A DNA stretch of 64,000 nucleotides from Paralichthys olivaceus. Taxonomy: Eukaryota > Chordata > Actinopteri > Pleuronectiformes > Paralichthyidae. The notes under the pieces were generated by a model. It worked only from the letters and a program-made list of their open reading frames with translations, was not told the origin of the DNA and ran no database searches. This document shows positions 28,347 to 38,444 of this stretch, in pieces (position 1 is the first letter of the stretch; each line of letters opens with the position of its first letter). The position numbers and the translations under genes are program-made. Location: positions 18,946,458-19,010,457 of the forward strand of contig NC_091096.1 of NCBI RefSeq assembly GCF_024713975.1, written 5' to 3'.

Positions 28347-28504
28347 AAAATGGTAATTCAAGCTCCTAAAGTTTGTTACATTCTCCTATTTGTTTTAACC
28401 ATAATTTGATTCCATCTCCATCTGATCAGGCCGGAAGGACTATTTACTGGAAGGACAGGGGACTGTCTACTATTGCAGACTCATTTTGCATCCTATATAG
28501 AGCT

Positions 28505-28830
28505 AAAAGACACCTTCTCCCTACTTCATGCTCACTTTTTCCGTTACTTCGTTCTAAGTAAGACATTCTGTTATTAATAACATATATAATATATGGTCTG
28601 GCTATGTCAGACCATAGCCCAATTCCCCTGTCTCTAACTCTGGAAATGAAAGTAAGGAAAAGGCTATGGAAATTAAATTCAAACATACCTAATGACCCTA
28701 AAATAAGTGAGACACTGAATGGGGACATCAACAATTATCTAGTCTTAAATGATACAGGGGTCTTGCTGGTCATTCTTTGGGACACATTGAAAGCAGTAAT
28801 GAGAGGGAAATTATGGCCCTGACAGAGGTA
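28505..28830 (+). mobile_element. LINE-1-clade ORF2 fragment (endonuclease end to linker)
   Basis: The plus-strand frame with SDHSPIPLSLTLEMK, then RLWKLNSN and VILWDTLKAVMRGK, matches the region after the AP endonuclease domain in L1 ORF2: the SDH catalytic motif and the LWDT.KA..RG linker. An upstream piece in another frame fits the preceding endonuclease segment. The fragment is short and frameshifted, so it is a dead relic. Confidence 0.7.
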
Positions 28831-28856
28831 TGTGCTTTACTGAGGTTAGTATTTTA
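28805..28856 (+). repeat. end fragment of a dispersed fish repeat
   Basis: The string 'ggccctgacagaggtatgtg ctttactgag' matches, as I remember it, the terminal part of a dispersed teleost repeat. The internal part of the same family appears at 63225-63500 and, inverted, at 36190-36245. The family name was not assigned. Confidence 0.4.
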
Positions 28857-29287
28857 TTTGTAAAATCTTTTATTTTTTCTTAAAATATTCAAATTAAAAC
28901 ATAAAACAGAGCTTTATAGAATCTATCAGTTATTTGTGCATGATCCAGCACAACTTCTAAGAGAATCCCACCCCCTGTGCATACATTATCAATTACTTGA
29001 AACATTGAACGTTGACCTACGAAATTGAACACTAAATAAAAAGGATGAGGGTGAGGTATCCAGAGTGTCATTGAGCCACCCAAGACCATTATGTTGCTCT
29101 TGCAGCCTCTCATATGTCGACTGCAGCAGCCTCGCATCTTCTTGATCCGGACCCTTCTTCCAAACACTACGAACGATTCTCCTCTCCTCACCCCATGAGC
29201 GCCCCCTGTGAGGACGACTGTGGTAGGAGTGTGGACCAGTGGGTCTTTTAAGTGATCGCTGCCGATGACGGGCTCTCCATCTCCTCT

Positions 29288-29808
29288 TTAGTCGCATCCA
29301 TTTTTTTCGCCTAAATATGGATTTATCCTCCTCAGATGTTCGCTGAATGAGCGGCTGTAGATGAGGACATCTTCCAAATACACTAGGCAGGTTTTCCATG
29401 GGAGGCCACGAAGTACCATTTCCATCAAGCGTTGGCTTGTGGCTGGAGCGTTGGTAAGACCCATTGGCATAACATTGAAGTGATAAAGTCCACTGCCTGT
29501 TGTGAATGCTGTTTTTTCACGATCTTTCTCATCCAGCTCAACTTGCCAATAACCATGTTGCAGGTCCATTGTGGAGAACCAGGCAGAGCCTGACAAAGCA
29601 TCCAGTGCGTCGTCGACTCTTGGAAGAGGGTGGAAATCTTTGTCACCACATTGAGTTTTCTGTAGTCCAGACAGAAACGCCATATGCCATTTTTCTTGCG
29701 CACCAAAACAACTGGTGCAGCCCAGGGACTATAGCTTTCTTCAATGACATCTGCCTTTAACAGTTTTTCAACTTCAGTCTGTATTTCAGCTCTCTGTTCT
29801 GGTGTCAC
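29288..29808 (-). pseudogene. Reverse transcriptase relic of the Ty3/gypsy element
   Basis: Two overlapping frames carry the fingers/palm motifs: [37 protein letters not shown], then [13 protein letters not shown] and VYLEDVLIYS. The catalytic YxDD box appears as YLED, so a key residue is changed. The frame shifts between FCLDYRKLN and the next block, and the palm is cut off shortly after the YLED box at about 29330. Confidence 0.85.
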
Positions 29809-30331
29809 TCTGTAGGCTCTCTGTTTAATTGGAGTGGCATCACCAGTGTGGATTCGATGCTTGATGATGCTTGTGCGACCTCTGTCCTCTGAGTGTTTGG
29901 TGAATACTGCTGAGTATTTCTGAAGCAGTGATTTCAGAGACTGAACTTAGGAAGGTGACAGGTTACTTTAATTTATCTGTACAGGTGGAGCTATATCATG
30001 TACAGGTGAGGCTGCACAACATGTCTCTTCAGCTGATATGATGTCAACAGATGAAGCAGAATGAAACTCACCAAGGTGTTGTCCAGAATGCAGCTCAATG
30101 TCATCTCTGGAGGGATTTAAGACTCTAATAATAGTTGTGCCATTTTGAACCTCACTGAGAGAATATGCCACAACAATGTCACAGGATGGGTTGGGCATGA
30201 GAACACCACAGTAGTCAGTTGGCATGGGGGAAGCAGGTGTAGCTGCTGACACACAGGCTGTGATGAGGGTTTCACTCATAGCTGGAATCTTAGTGGGCGC
30301 TAGTACAGACACATTACAGCAGGCGGCCACT

Positions 30332-30544
30332 TCATGTCCTTTGGGCAAGAGAGGAATTTTTTGTGTCCCAAAGTTGCAACACTTTGTTTTTGATGTCAAG
30401 GAGGGCATGGTGTTTCTGCAGAAAATCAAAACCAAGAATGACTGGCTGGTAAGCACCTCTGAGAACTTCAACGTCCTGTTGCCATACCTGCTTTCCAAGT
30501 CTGATTCCAATCATTAACTTGCCTAAGATGTCCAGGCCCACCAT
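30332..30544 (-). pseudogene. Aspartic protease-like region of the Ty3/gypsy element
   Basis: The minus-strand frame contains a pattern like PVILGFDFLQKHHALLDIKN, the C-terminal half typical of gypsy-type proteases. The N-terminal DTG/DSG motif region near 30640 is split by an in-frame stop. It is a fragment without full activity. Confidence 0.65.
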
Positions 30545-30799
30545 TGATTGAGCGAGCTGGCAGAGAGGAGGGTGTCATGGGGCGCTTCTTTAACGCTGGG
30601 TGAGAATTTCGAAAATCTTCGCTTACAATGGAGACAAAAGAACCAGAGTCAATTCAAGTGCACACTTCAATGCCTTCAACAATAGCTAAGATGGTAGAAG
30701 AAACAGAGTCATCAAGTTGTGAGTCATTATCAGGCATTAACTTTGGGGAATCATTCGGGGGTTGTGAAACAGTAGGTGATGTTTGCCCCTCAACAGGAG

Positions 30800-31991
30800 C
30801 TAATGGAAGTTTCCCTGTTGGTTGGAACCAGAGTGTGGATGTCTTTCAGGAGACTGGAAGCAAACACTGCCTCTAGTGTGTGGACTTCCATCGTTGTTTT
30901 TCTGTAGAGCAGGACTAGGACTGCGTCGGTATCTGTTTCTGTCATCATCCTCATGGCGACCATAACTGAAGTACTGATTGGATTGGCGTGATGGAGAGTA
31001 GTGCCGGTCACGTTTGTCATTGTCGTGCCACTCACAGTTTCTCTGATGAACAGGGGAAGGAGGACGACGTTCATAGCAGGAATCTGGATCACGACCATAA
31101 TACTGCTCAGGTGAGTAATAGTCTCTGCACTGTCTGTTATGGTAGGGTTGTGGAGAGACACTGCATGCACTGTATCGAGCCTCGTTGGAGGAAAATATGT
31201 CAGGCCTGGAGTTCACACGCTGAGCTGGGTAACCGCATTTCTCTCGTAATTGCTGTACTTCACTCTTTAAGCTGTCGACGGTAAGAGTCAGCTGCTCAAC
31301 TGCATGTAGAAGCTTGTCATCAGGAGGTCTAGGACGAACCATAGCTACGTGTTCTGAAGGTTGAGTGTGTGGCGACATGCTCTCTCACAGCGGCTGGCGA
31401 TATGCACGACATCTACCAGATCCTCAGCACCCATCTCATGGATTTTTGACTGTAAGTTCAGGTCTAAGCCAGCAACAAGCAGCGACATTTGTCAGCCTCT
31501 AGTGCATTGTGGTCGTAGTTGGGAAAAGCTTCAAGTACAAGACGTATGATGTCTGCACTGTACACATCCAAACTCTCACCTGGTTTACGAGGTCGAGCAT
31601 TCACATGAGTCTGGAAGAATGATAGGGAGTACTTTGGTCCAAAACCATCTCTGAGTTTCTCCTTCCCTGAATCATAGTCCCTCTGGGTTGAAGCAGGAAG
31701 ACTGTCTCAATACAGAAACGCAGCATCTGCTAGGCGAGTAGGGAGGACGGAGGCCATCACTGGAGACAAATCTGCATCAGTTGAACTCATAGCCTGCACT
31801 GCCACTTAAAAGCATTGAGACCAACTTGTGAAAGATTCAGTCCCATCACCTTTAAAAGCAGGTGGAAGATCAATTTTCAGGGAACTGGAGACAGAATGTG
31901 TGGCTAGAGAGGCAGCACCTGGCCTTATAGCATCCAGTCGGCGTTGAGAGGGAGAAGACTGCAGCCCAGCTTTACTTTCATCATCCGACAT
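30800..31991 (-). pseudogene. Gag-like region of the Ty3/gypsy element
   Basis: It begins with MSDDESKAGLQ at 31991 and continues as a gag-like frame containing LPPAFKGDG and FTSWSQ, broken by a stop near 31806. A later frame (31378-30800) has a short coiled-coil part (VEQLTLTVDSLKSEVQQLRE) followed by an Arg/Ser/Tyr-rich, probably nucleic-acid-binding stretch. No clear CCHC knuckle was seen. Confidence 0.6.
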
Positions 31992-32207
31992 GGTGACAAA
32001 ATGTCCAGTTCAAAAATCACGGAAAGTAGATAATTTTTTTTACTGCAAAAGTCCTCAGTATCTCCAAACTAGTTTTCAGTTAATCCGCTGCCCACCATGA
32101 GTGTAAAAAAATCCAGATGGCACAAAAGTGACTACATCCACAGTTTAGGGGAATAAAACTTACCAAATGCGCGAAAACCACCAAAATAACACCACGCTGC
32201 CATCAAA

Positions 32208-32428
32208 TGTAATGTGAGGGTTCGGTGTGTGGTGGTTGGATCACTCTGTATAAGAAGAAGCGGCAGGATGGAGACGGATAACTTTCTCAAGCAGCACTTT
32301 ACTCTATTCCAGACTTCACGACATTCTTCACTTCCTGGTTCGCACTACTCACGTGACTGACCTAACCAATCAGAATCTAGGACTTCAATTAAGGTAAACT
32401 TGAGGGAATCAGAAATGCAGATTCAACA
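32208..32428 (-). repeat. 5' LTR of the Ty3/gypsy element
   Basis: On the minus strand the 221 bp begins TGTTGAATCTGC and ends CTCACATTACA, so it has TG...CA ends. It lies directly before the internal region. The next bases, TTTGATGGCAGCGTGGTG, would be the primer-binding site, but I could not assign a tRNA. No second LTR was found in the window. Confidence 0.5.
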
Positions 32429-33142
32429 GACTATCTTAACTGTCTGCAGATGCACTTGTAAATATTTAAACATGTAAATATATAATATAATAAATGTGTA
32501 ACATAAATATGTAAATAGTTAACTGATGTAAATTATAACATTATAAATGCATTTTTAGTAAATTAATATAATATAAATTATATCAACTTCTGAGCCTTAC
32601 AGCTGTCAAATATAAATACACTTAACCTTACAAAGACACCAGTTCAGCATTGATATATGCATTAGGATATATACCAAATAGATAATAGAAATATATAAAA
32701 ACAAATAATTTACCAAAATAAAATTTAAATCGCATTTATAAAAATACTAAATATATATATACATACAGATAAACATGCATTTATACTTCTGACCAAATAT
32801 ATTTATTCAAATATTTTAATGTCCTACTTTACTTATTGGCGAGTAGGTTTTAATAATGTGACTTTACTTTTACTTTGGTTAATATAAAGTACTCTGTTAC
32901 ATTTCATTACTGGGTGAATAAGGAGTATTTCAATGGGCAGAGAAGAGACGGGGACTTTGATACTGATTATAAAGGCTCAGCATAGTGTCTGACTTGCTTA
33001 TGGATGAGGCAGTGATACGATCCTGGATGAAAACTATTATAACTAACAGGTTGTGGTTCTAACTCTCTGACACCAAGGGGACAGATGACACAGAGGATGC
33101 AGTTTGTCTTATCTCTAATTTTGTGTCTGTTCTTGTCTCCAG
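32429..33142. other. AT-rich spacer with remnant of a locus X intron
   Basis: 32440-32850 is AT-rich low-complexity DNA without genes. From about 32993 the sequence (cttatggatgaggcagtgat) matches the spacer found after the locus X first exons at 25240 and 26108. From about 33053 it matches the stretch before exon A at 27197. A first exon is not present, so about 1-2 kb was lost in this copy. Confidence 0.6.
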
Positions 33143-33715
33143 TTCAACAATGTGCCAGCAGTGACGAAACACCTGGAGGTGAGGCTGGCTCCTATTGGAT
33201 TATTGTAAGTATCACACACATTAATGTAAACACACACAAACACACCTCTGAGCCTCTGTTTGCATCTGTCTTCTAATGTGTCTGATTGTGTTTATGTAGC
33301 CATGGAAAGGTGATTTACGGCGCTCCAGGAGACAGAGTTCCTTCTCCTATGAACCATTGCCACTCACAGTAAGTCTGTCTGACTAGTTCACAGTCACCTT
33401 GTCTGTCATGAATTTATATTTATTTGATTGAGATGCTTTCATGTTCTTTTCTTTCCTCACAGTTTTACACATTGGTAATTCATGCTTTCTGTGTCTTTCA
33501 TGTTTTTCCACAGAAAGAGAAAACGTGAGAGCCAGCAGGAGGATGAGATGCCTTATTCCAAGCTCTCAAAGAAGGAACAGGCACTCAACGCTGTTTCTGA
33601 GCTTGAAACTCCTGACTGTGGAGGGGCATTTTTTGGGCCTAAATATGGATTTATCCTCACCCAAAAGGCAGAGCATATTCTCCAGTCCCTGCAAAGGCTT
33701 TGTTTTCACACGTGA
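33143..33715 (+). pseudogene. Locus X second copy: exons A, B and C without a first exon
   Basis: Exons A (33143-33204), B (33300-33368) and C (33514-33715) keep all splice sites and phases of the first copy. Exon A has a 6 bp in-frame deletion (KL lost from VKLT). Exon C differs by several substitutions and has a different tail: after PETPDCG-like sequence it reads GGAFFGPKYGFILTQK and stops after 66 codons. No first exon precedes it in the window, so it is either a 5'-truncated pseudogene or uses an unseen start. The open frame and in-frame deletion leave open that it once coded. Confidence 0.6.
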
Positions 33716-33965
33716 ACCGGTCCATGCACCCCTCCCGCCAGCCACGTCAGATGAAGATTCAGAGAGACTGCATGGAGAGGACACTGTAATGGGGCTGGGG
33801 CTGTGACGTGGCCACCATTTGTGTTTTCCTCCTGTGGACGACTGCTATTCATGGTAGGACAGTGTCTCTTCCTGGAGTCTTTGGAGCTTTTATATATTGA
33901 TTGTTGGACAGAGCTGGAATTAGTGAGACTGTGGCTTAATTGTTAATTCCTTCTTTGTTCCACAG

Positions 33966-34002
33966 GTACAGCAGCAGTGCAGCATGGCTGATCTCCAATT
34001 GG
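33966..34002 (+). pseudogene. Copy of the last CCDC157 coding exon
   Basis: The 37 bp match the final CCDC157 exon with substitutions; the sequence diverges just where the parent has its stop. It lies 10.5 kb from the gene behind a broken locus X copy and no other CCDC157 exon is nearby, so it is a stranded fragment. Confidence 0.75.
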
Positions 34003-34317
34003 GACATAATGTTGCAACCTTACTCATACTATTTCCAATAATGTGACGGACCATCCAGAGATGAATAAGCAGTTGGTCACACATAGCACATTATATTTTA
34101 ATTTTGGCTGATGTGTTACTTTTTTAATCCATTTAAAACAACCTGTTTATAACCAATTTTCATTGTCAATGTTCAAATGCTAACCTTATGAGTGAATAAC
34201 CAACGTGGACAACTCATGATGCCAGATACTACAGAGAAAGCCTCACTTATATGATACATCAGAAAAAGAGGTTTAGAATGGTTGGTTTATTTCTCCATCC
34301 AATATCTATATTGCTAA

Positions 34318-34550
34318 TCCTTGAGGGTTGCCATTCCCAGTTGACATTAGAGGCAGGGTACATCTTGAACAGTTTGCCAGCAGGGTAACAAACAATAAGT
34401 GTCTCCAATTAACCTCTACTCTCCATGTCTCCCACACAGACATCAGGAGGACATGTTGCCTCCACACAGAATGGCCAAGGCCAAACTGGGATTAGAACTA
34501 GGAACATTTCTGCTGTCACAGTGCTAACCGCTGCTTGACCGTGCTGCCCG
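34318..34550 (-). mobile_element. tRNA-headed dispersed repeat inserted in the duplication
   Basis: On the minus strand it opens with cgggcagcacggtcaagcag, 'cggttagcactgtgacagca' and a box B-like 'gttctaatcccag'. It then has the body 'ctgtgtggaggcaacatgtc' and ends with 'taccctgcctctaatgtcaa'. This is the widespread vertebrate 'GGCACGGTGG' type repeat. It is absent from the parent copy at 23.4 kb, so it inserted after the duplication or was lost there. Confidence 0.6.
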
Positions 34551-35254
34551 CTGAGTTACATATGTAAAGACAAATATATTGCTGTTCTACTGAATGTGAT
34601 AAGGGATTGTAAAAATGCTCTGGTGCTCAGTCAAATGGAGAAGAGTCAAAATACACAACCGTCTCCAAATGTATTGTATTTGTTAAATAAAAAATAAAAA
34701 TAACTGTGGATAAACTCATGTCCTGGTATTGTCTTGCTTCAAAAACAATTATTGAAAAAAACAGTTTTTGTTTGCTTTCCAAAAGTCATAAAAGTGAAGA
34801 AAGACACAGATTGAAGTTTTTATGTGTTTTATACGTGATGCAGCAGCTGTGCTTGAGCGACACAAAATGTTCCCATCATCATTTGTTTGGGTTGATAATC
34901 TCTCCAACAAAGAGGGTGTCTATGTGCTACCTGTGGTCAGGTGATTGCAGTTATTACAATTAGCCTCTATAATAAAACCATATGGATAAAATAACAATTA
35001 TCCAACCAAACTCTGTGCAGTTTATAAAAGTTATCTGGAGCAATCCAACATTTACACTGTAATAATATATAATAAGTAGTATTTAAAACTATCTTAAAGG
35101 ACTTAACCAGAAAAAAACAAATATTAGATTTTCGAGTCTCCTGAAGTCAAATTCAAAGCTTAGAGAGAGGATGTAAAGGAGAATATATTTAATATATTGA
35201 ATGCGGCAAGAAAGCTTAAACATGAACAGTAAATACTGTTGTTTATGTTCAACA

Positions 35255-36535
35255 AGTTTAATTGCAGAATATTACTAATATTATATCTAATAATATTACT
35301 CCATATTATATCATAATTCATAGATGTAGATGAGAAAAATGTTATGCCAAAACATATTTACTATTCATATTTATATTTATATCAAAGTCCAAGGCTTTTT
35401 TTGTAATTCTTTCAATAAAGTTGCTGTATGTTTGCATTTTCTCAGTAGATTTTGTGCAGTGTTTTTTTCCCAGTAAAATGAACAAAATGAGTAGGAGCAG
35501 AGAGCAGAATTCACTACGCCTAATTATTGCAACTAAACATAGGTTTACTTTGTAGTTTAGAGGATAGGTTGGTTTGTGTTTGAGAACAATCTTTTTCAAT
35601 TTTGTGTTAAGATTATTGTTGCTTTTGAAGTTTTATTTATTATAATACCAACACAATAATTCACAGGATTATTGTCATGTGCAAAAATCATAGACACATT
35701 ATTAGCAGTTTTGAAAGTTTTTACTTCCTGTGTGTGAGGGAATACATAAATTGATACATACGTAAGTCAGAGATGTGCTACTATATTTACTTATTTGTTT
35801 AAAAGTGTTTTGTAAATAAATAATTATAATAAGTGCCCTTTTGCTCACTTGAGTCCCTTCCTCCCAAAATGTCTGCGCACGTCCCTGCTCTCCATCCAAA
35901 CAAGCAGTCTTGTGTCCTGCCTCTCACCTTTCACAAGAATGAGCTGTGAGTGAACTGTAAACTCCACCAGAGAGCGCTGTTGTGACCAGGAATTTATGAC
36001 TCGAAACCTTGCCTTGTATTTTTTCAAATGGTTTGAACAAAGATATAAAACCACATTTAAACTAACTAGATCAGTTTTTTTTATCGTGCACCAAATTCCA
36101 CACACTCATAAATATTGGTCTTAATATGTCGGGTTTTTCTCATGTACATCTATGTATTATTCTCTGAGGAATCAACGAAGCTCACAATGTTGAAGAAAAA
36201 AAACTCTGGATATGCCCCCTGATCTGCACCAAAATTCAGGTTCTTTTCTTGGTAATATGTTTTTGCTTACAAACAAACAAACCAACCAATAAACATACAT
36301 ATGTGAAATATTCAATATTTTTCATTTTTAGTTTTAGCTTTCCTTTCCTTCTTTTTGGGAATTGTATGTTACACCACCTCAAGACTAATGTGATTATGAT
36401 ATTCTCTGATGCTATTTAGAAATAATGTTTATAATAATAGGGATACTTTTTAAAACTTGAGATGCGATTCTTTGAAAAGACACGCCAAACAGATATCTCC
36501 ACAATTCAGATTTTTGTAAATGCTGCTTCAAAACA
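35255..36535. other. AT-rich intergenic DNA
   Basis: No coding exon is recognised. Around 36190-36245 lies a minus-strand fragment (ggatatgccccctgatctgc accaaaatt) of the dispersed repeat seen at 63225-63500. Confidence 0.5.
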
Positions 36536-38444
36536 TTTATTTTTAATTGATGACACGGTCGTTGCATTTTATACCGACGTACACAATAACAGAAAAAGAT
36601 CTGAGACCTCAATGTGCAAGTACAGAATACAATACTATTCCGAATAAGAAAAGAACTGGATTATTTGTAATTGTGCTACCTGGCACAAAAAAAGACAAAA
36701 GAAAGAGGTGAGAGAACGTTCAGCTAAAAAAAGCACCACAGTATTCATGTTTTCCACCAGCTCCAACATCAAAAGCATAACTGTGACACAAATTTACCAG
36801 GAAATGGTGTGCAAAATTTTACAAAATTCCTTTTGTAACTATGCCAAAATGTCTCCTACTGTACATCTGTGTCCATGTTTGTGTTTTGTTTTAATAATTA
36901 GAAAGTGTGAAGTCCTGTATAAGAGTTTGTATGCAACAGACAAATAAATATCACAGACTACTTTAGCTTTGGAAGCCTTTCTGCATTGATTACAACATGT
37001 TTAAGGCCATTGGTTTCTTATGTAACACATGCAAATACAAACTGAAATGAAAACAAAACAGGAGAAACAGAAAAAAGATTCATGATTTTGATTTAAAAAA
37101 TAATGCCCTGTGTTCATTTATTGACAGTGTGTAGGCTGTGGGAATGTTATTGGTGTAAAATGAAAGTGTTCTCACATGTGTGTCTTTCTCTGATCTGGGT
37201 CAAGTTGCAGACTGGCGACAGGGACTGCTGCAAATCTGCTGGGATTACAGGGGCCCATCTCAGATCTAATATAACCAGTGTCTGCCAATAATTGTACCCT
37301 GTGTGTGTGAAGAGTCCCAATCAGTAGGCATGTGCTTGACTCACATATCCAATAATCTAACTATCTCAGGAAATCAATCACATAGCATATAATAAAATAT
37401 AACACTATAATAAACTCTGTAATCGATGTGCTTTGATATATCATAATCTCATGCCAACAGGGAGAGAGGGAGAAGGATTGCTGTCTAAAGGTGTGTGAGA
37501 AAAACCTTCACAAAATCAGTGACACAAGAAGGAACAGGGTCATGGGATGAGATTTAGATTAAGTGAAGCACTAAAATGTTGCTCAGCCAATTAAAGGGTG
37601 AACACATTACTTATAGAGACTAAACATGGTATGCAAAAAATATGTAGGGCTTATCCATGTAGCACAGACACAAAACTAATGAGATCTGTATGAGAGCAAA
37701 ACAACTGATAGTAATTATAGAAAAGTAAAAACGTAGAATATATTCAGATATTGGATTAAATAATATGTCAGAAACCACTAAAGGTAGGGCAGTCGATAAA
37801 CAGAGCCTCAAGTTTCTCTTGGGGCTTCGAGGAGAAGTAAGAGTTTGAGAAAAAGGCATAAATCCACAAAAGTCTGCATTCCTCTGCTTGACTTAAAAAA
37901 ACATGCAACAAATGGATCCTTAGGATACTCGAGAGGGTTTCCTCAAAACTGCAAAGGTGTGTCTTCTTAACGAGTTATATTTTGAGCGAATGTTGATTTT
38001 CCAGCTCCAGATTCATTTTAGAATAAAAAAATATTCACTGGGTACCTAAAAGAACAGTTTGTCACAAGGAAAGCTTAATATATAACCTGGAGCAAGCACA
38101 TGGAGGCCGACAAACTGGCAAAGTTGAGAGTAAAGAGCTGGACTAAGAGGACGTAACATAAATTTGATGCAAGAAGTTCACGGGACCGTAATAAAGCTCT
38201 CTACTGTACATTCAAATGTTACAAGGTATATAAATTACGCTTAGCAACCAGAACCAGACAGAGAACGTGCGTCCTATCCCGTGGTGTGCTTACATTTGCA
38301 GAGCAACGGGTACAGACTGTGGCGGGCCAGTCATAGACTAAAGGAAATGAGATACAGAAATTACACTAGTAATAGTACAGCGTTTGAGTGGGAGACATCA
38401 TATAATACCAGGCAGTTGTCACGACGACTATATTTGGTCACACA
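36536..38444 (-). other. slc7a4: probable 3' UTR of SLC7A4
   Basis: It follows the SLC7A4 stop codon on the minus strand, is AT-rich and lacks coding patterns. A minus-strand AATAAA (TTTATT at 36536-36541) would end a 3' UTR of about 1.9 kb. The true end was not proven. Confidence 0.4.

Larger units (their letters stand above)
29030..32428 (-). mobile_element. Degenerate, internally deleted Ty3/gypsy-type LTR retrotransposon
   Basis: Read on the minus strand, the order is LTR (32428-32208), gag-like region (about 31991-30800), protease-like region (about 30544-30332) and reverse transcriptase (about 29830-29330), then about 300 bp of Arg-rich sequence that is probably from the element's 3' part. 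RNase H, integrase and the 3' LTR are absent. The open frames are broken by several stops and frameshifts, for example an early stop in gag near 31806 and a frame change inside the reverse transcriptase near 29650. The copy is incapable of movement. It splits the region between the two copies of locus X. Confidence 0.85.
33928..35254 (+). repeat. Segmental duplication, copy 2 (CCDC157 last exon and 3' flank)
   Basis: Homologous to 23358-24134. It holds a copy of the last CCDC157 exon (acceptor ccacag, exon from 33966) that diverges after 'gcagcatggctgat', then an insert of about 600 bp (34003-34608) with a SINE-like element, and then the same 3' flank including the AATAAA-bearing stretch near 34690. 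Confidence 0.85.

Noticed and set aside
28989-29399. 136 aa Arg-rich frame taken as a possible host gene
   Set aside because: It is continuous with the broken reverse transcriptase on the same strand and has no exon structure; it is best read as retroelement remnant after an internal deletion.
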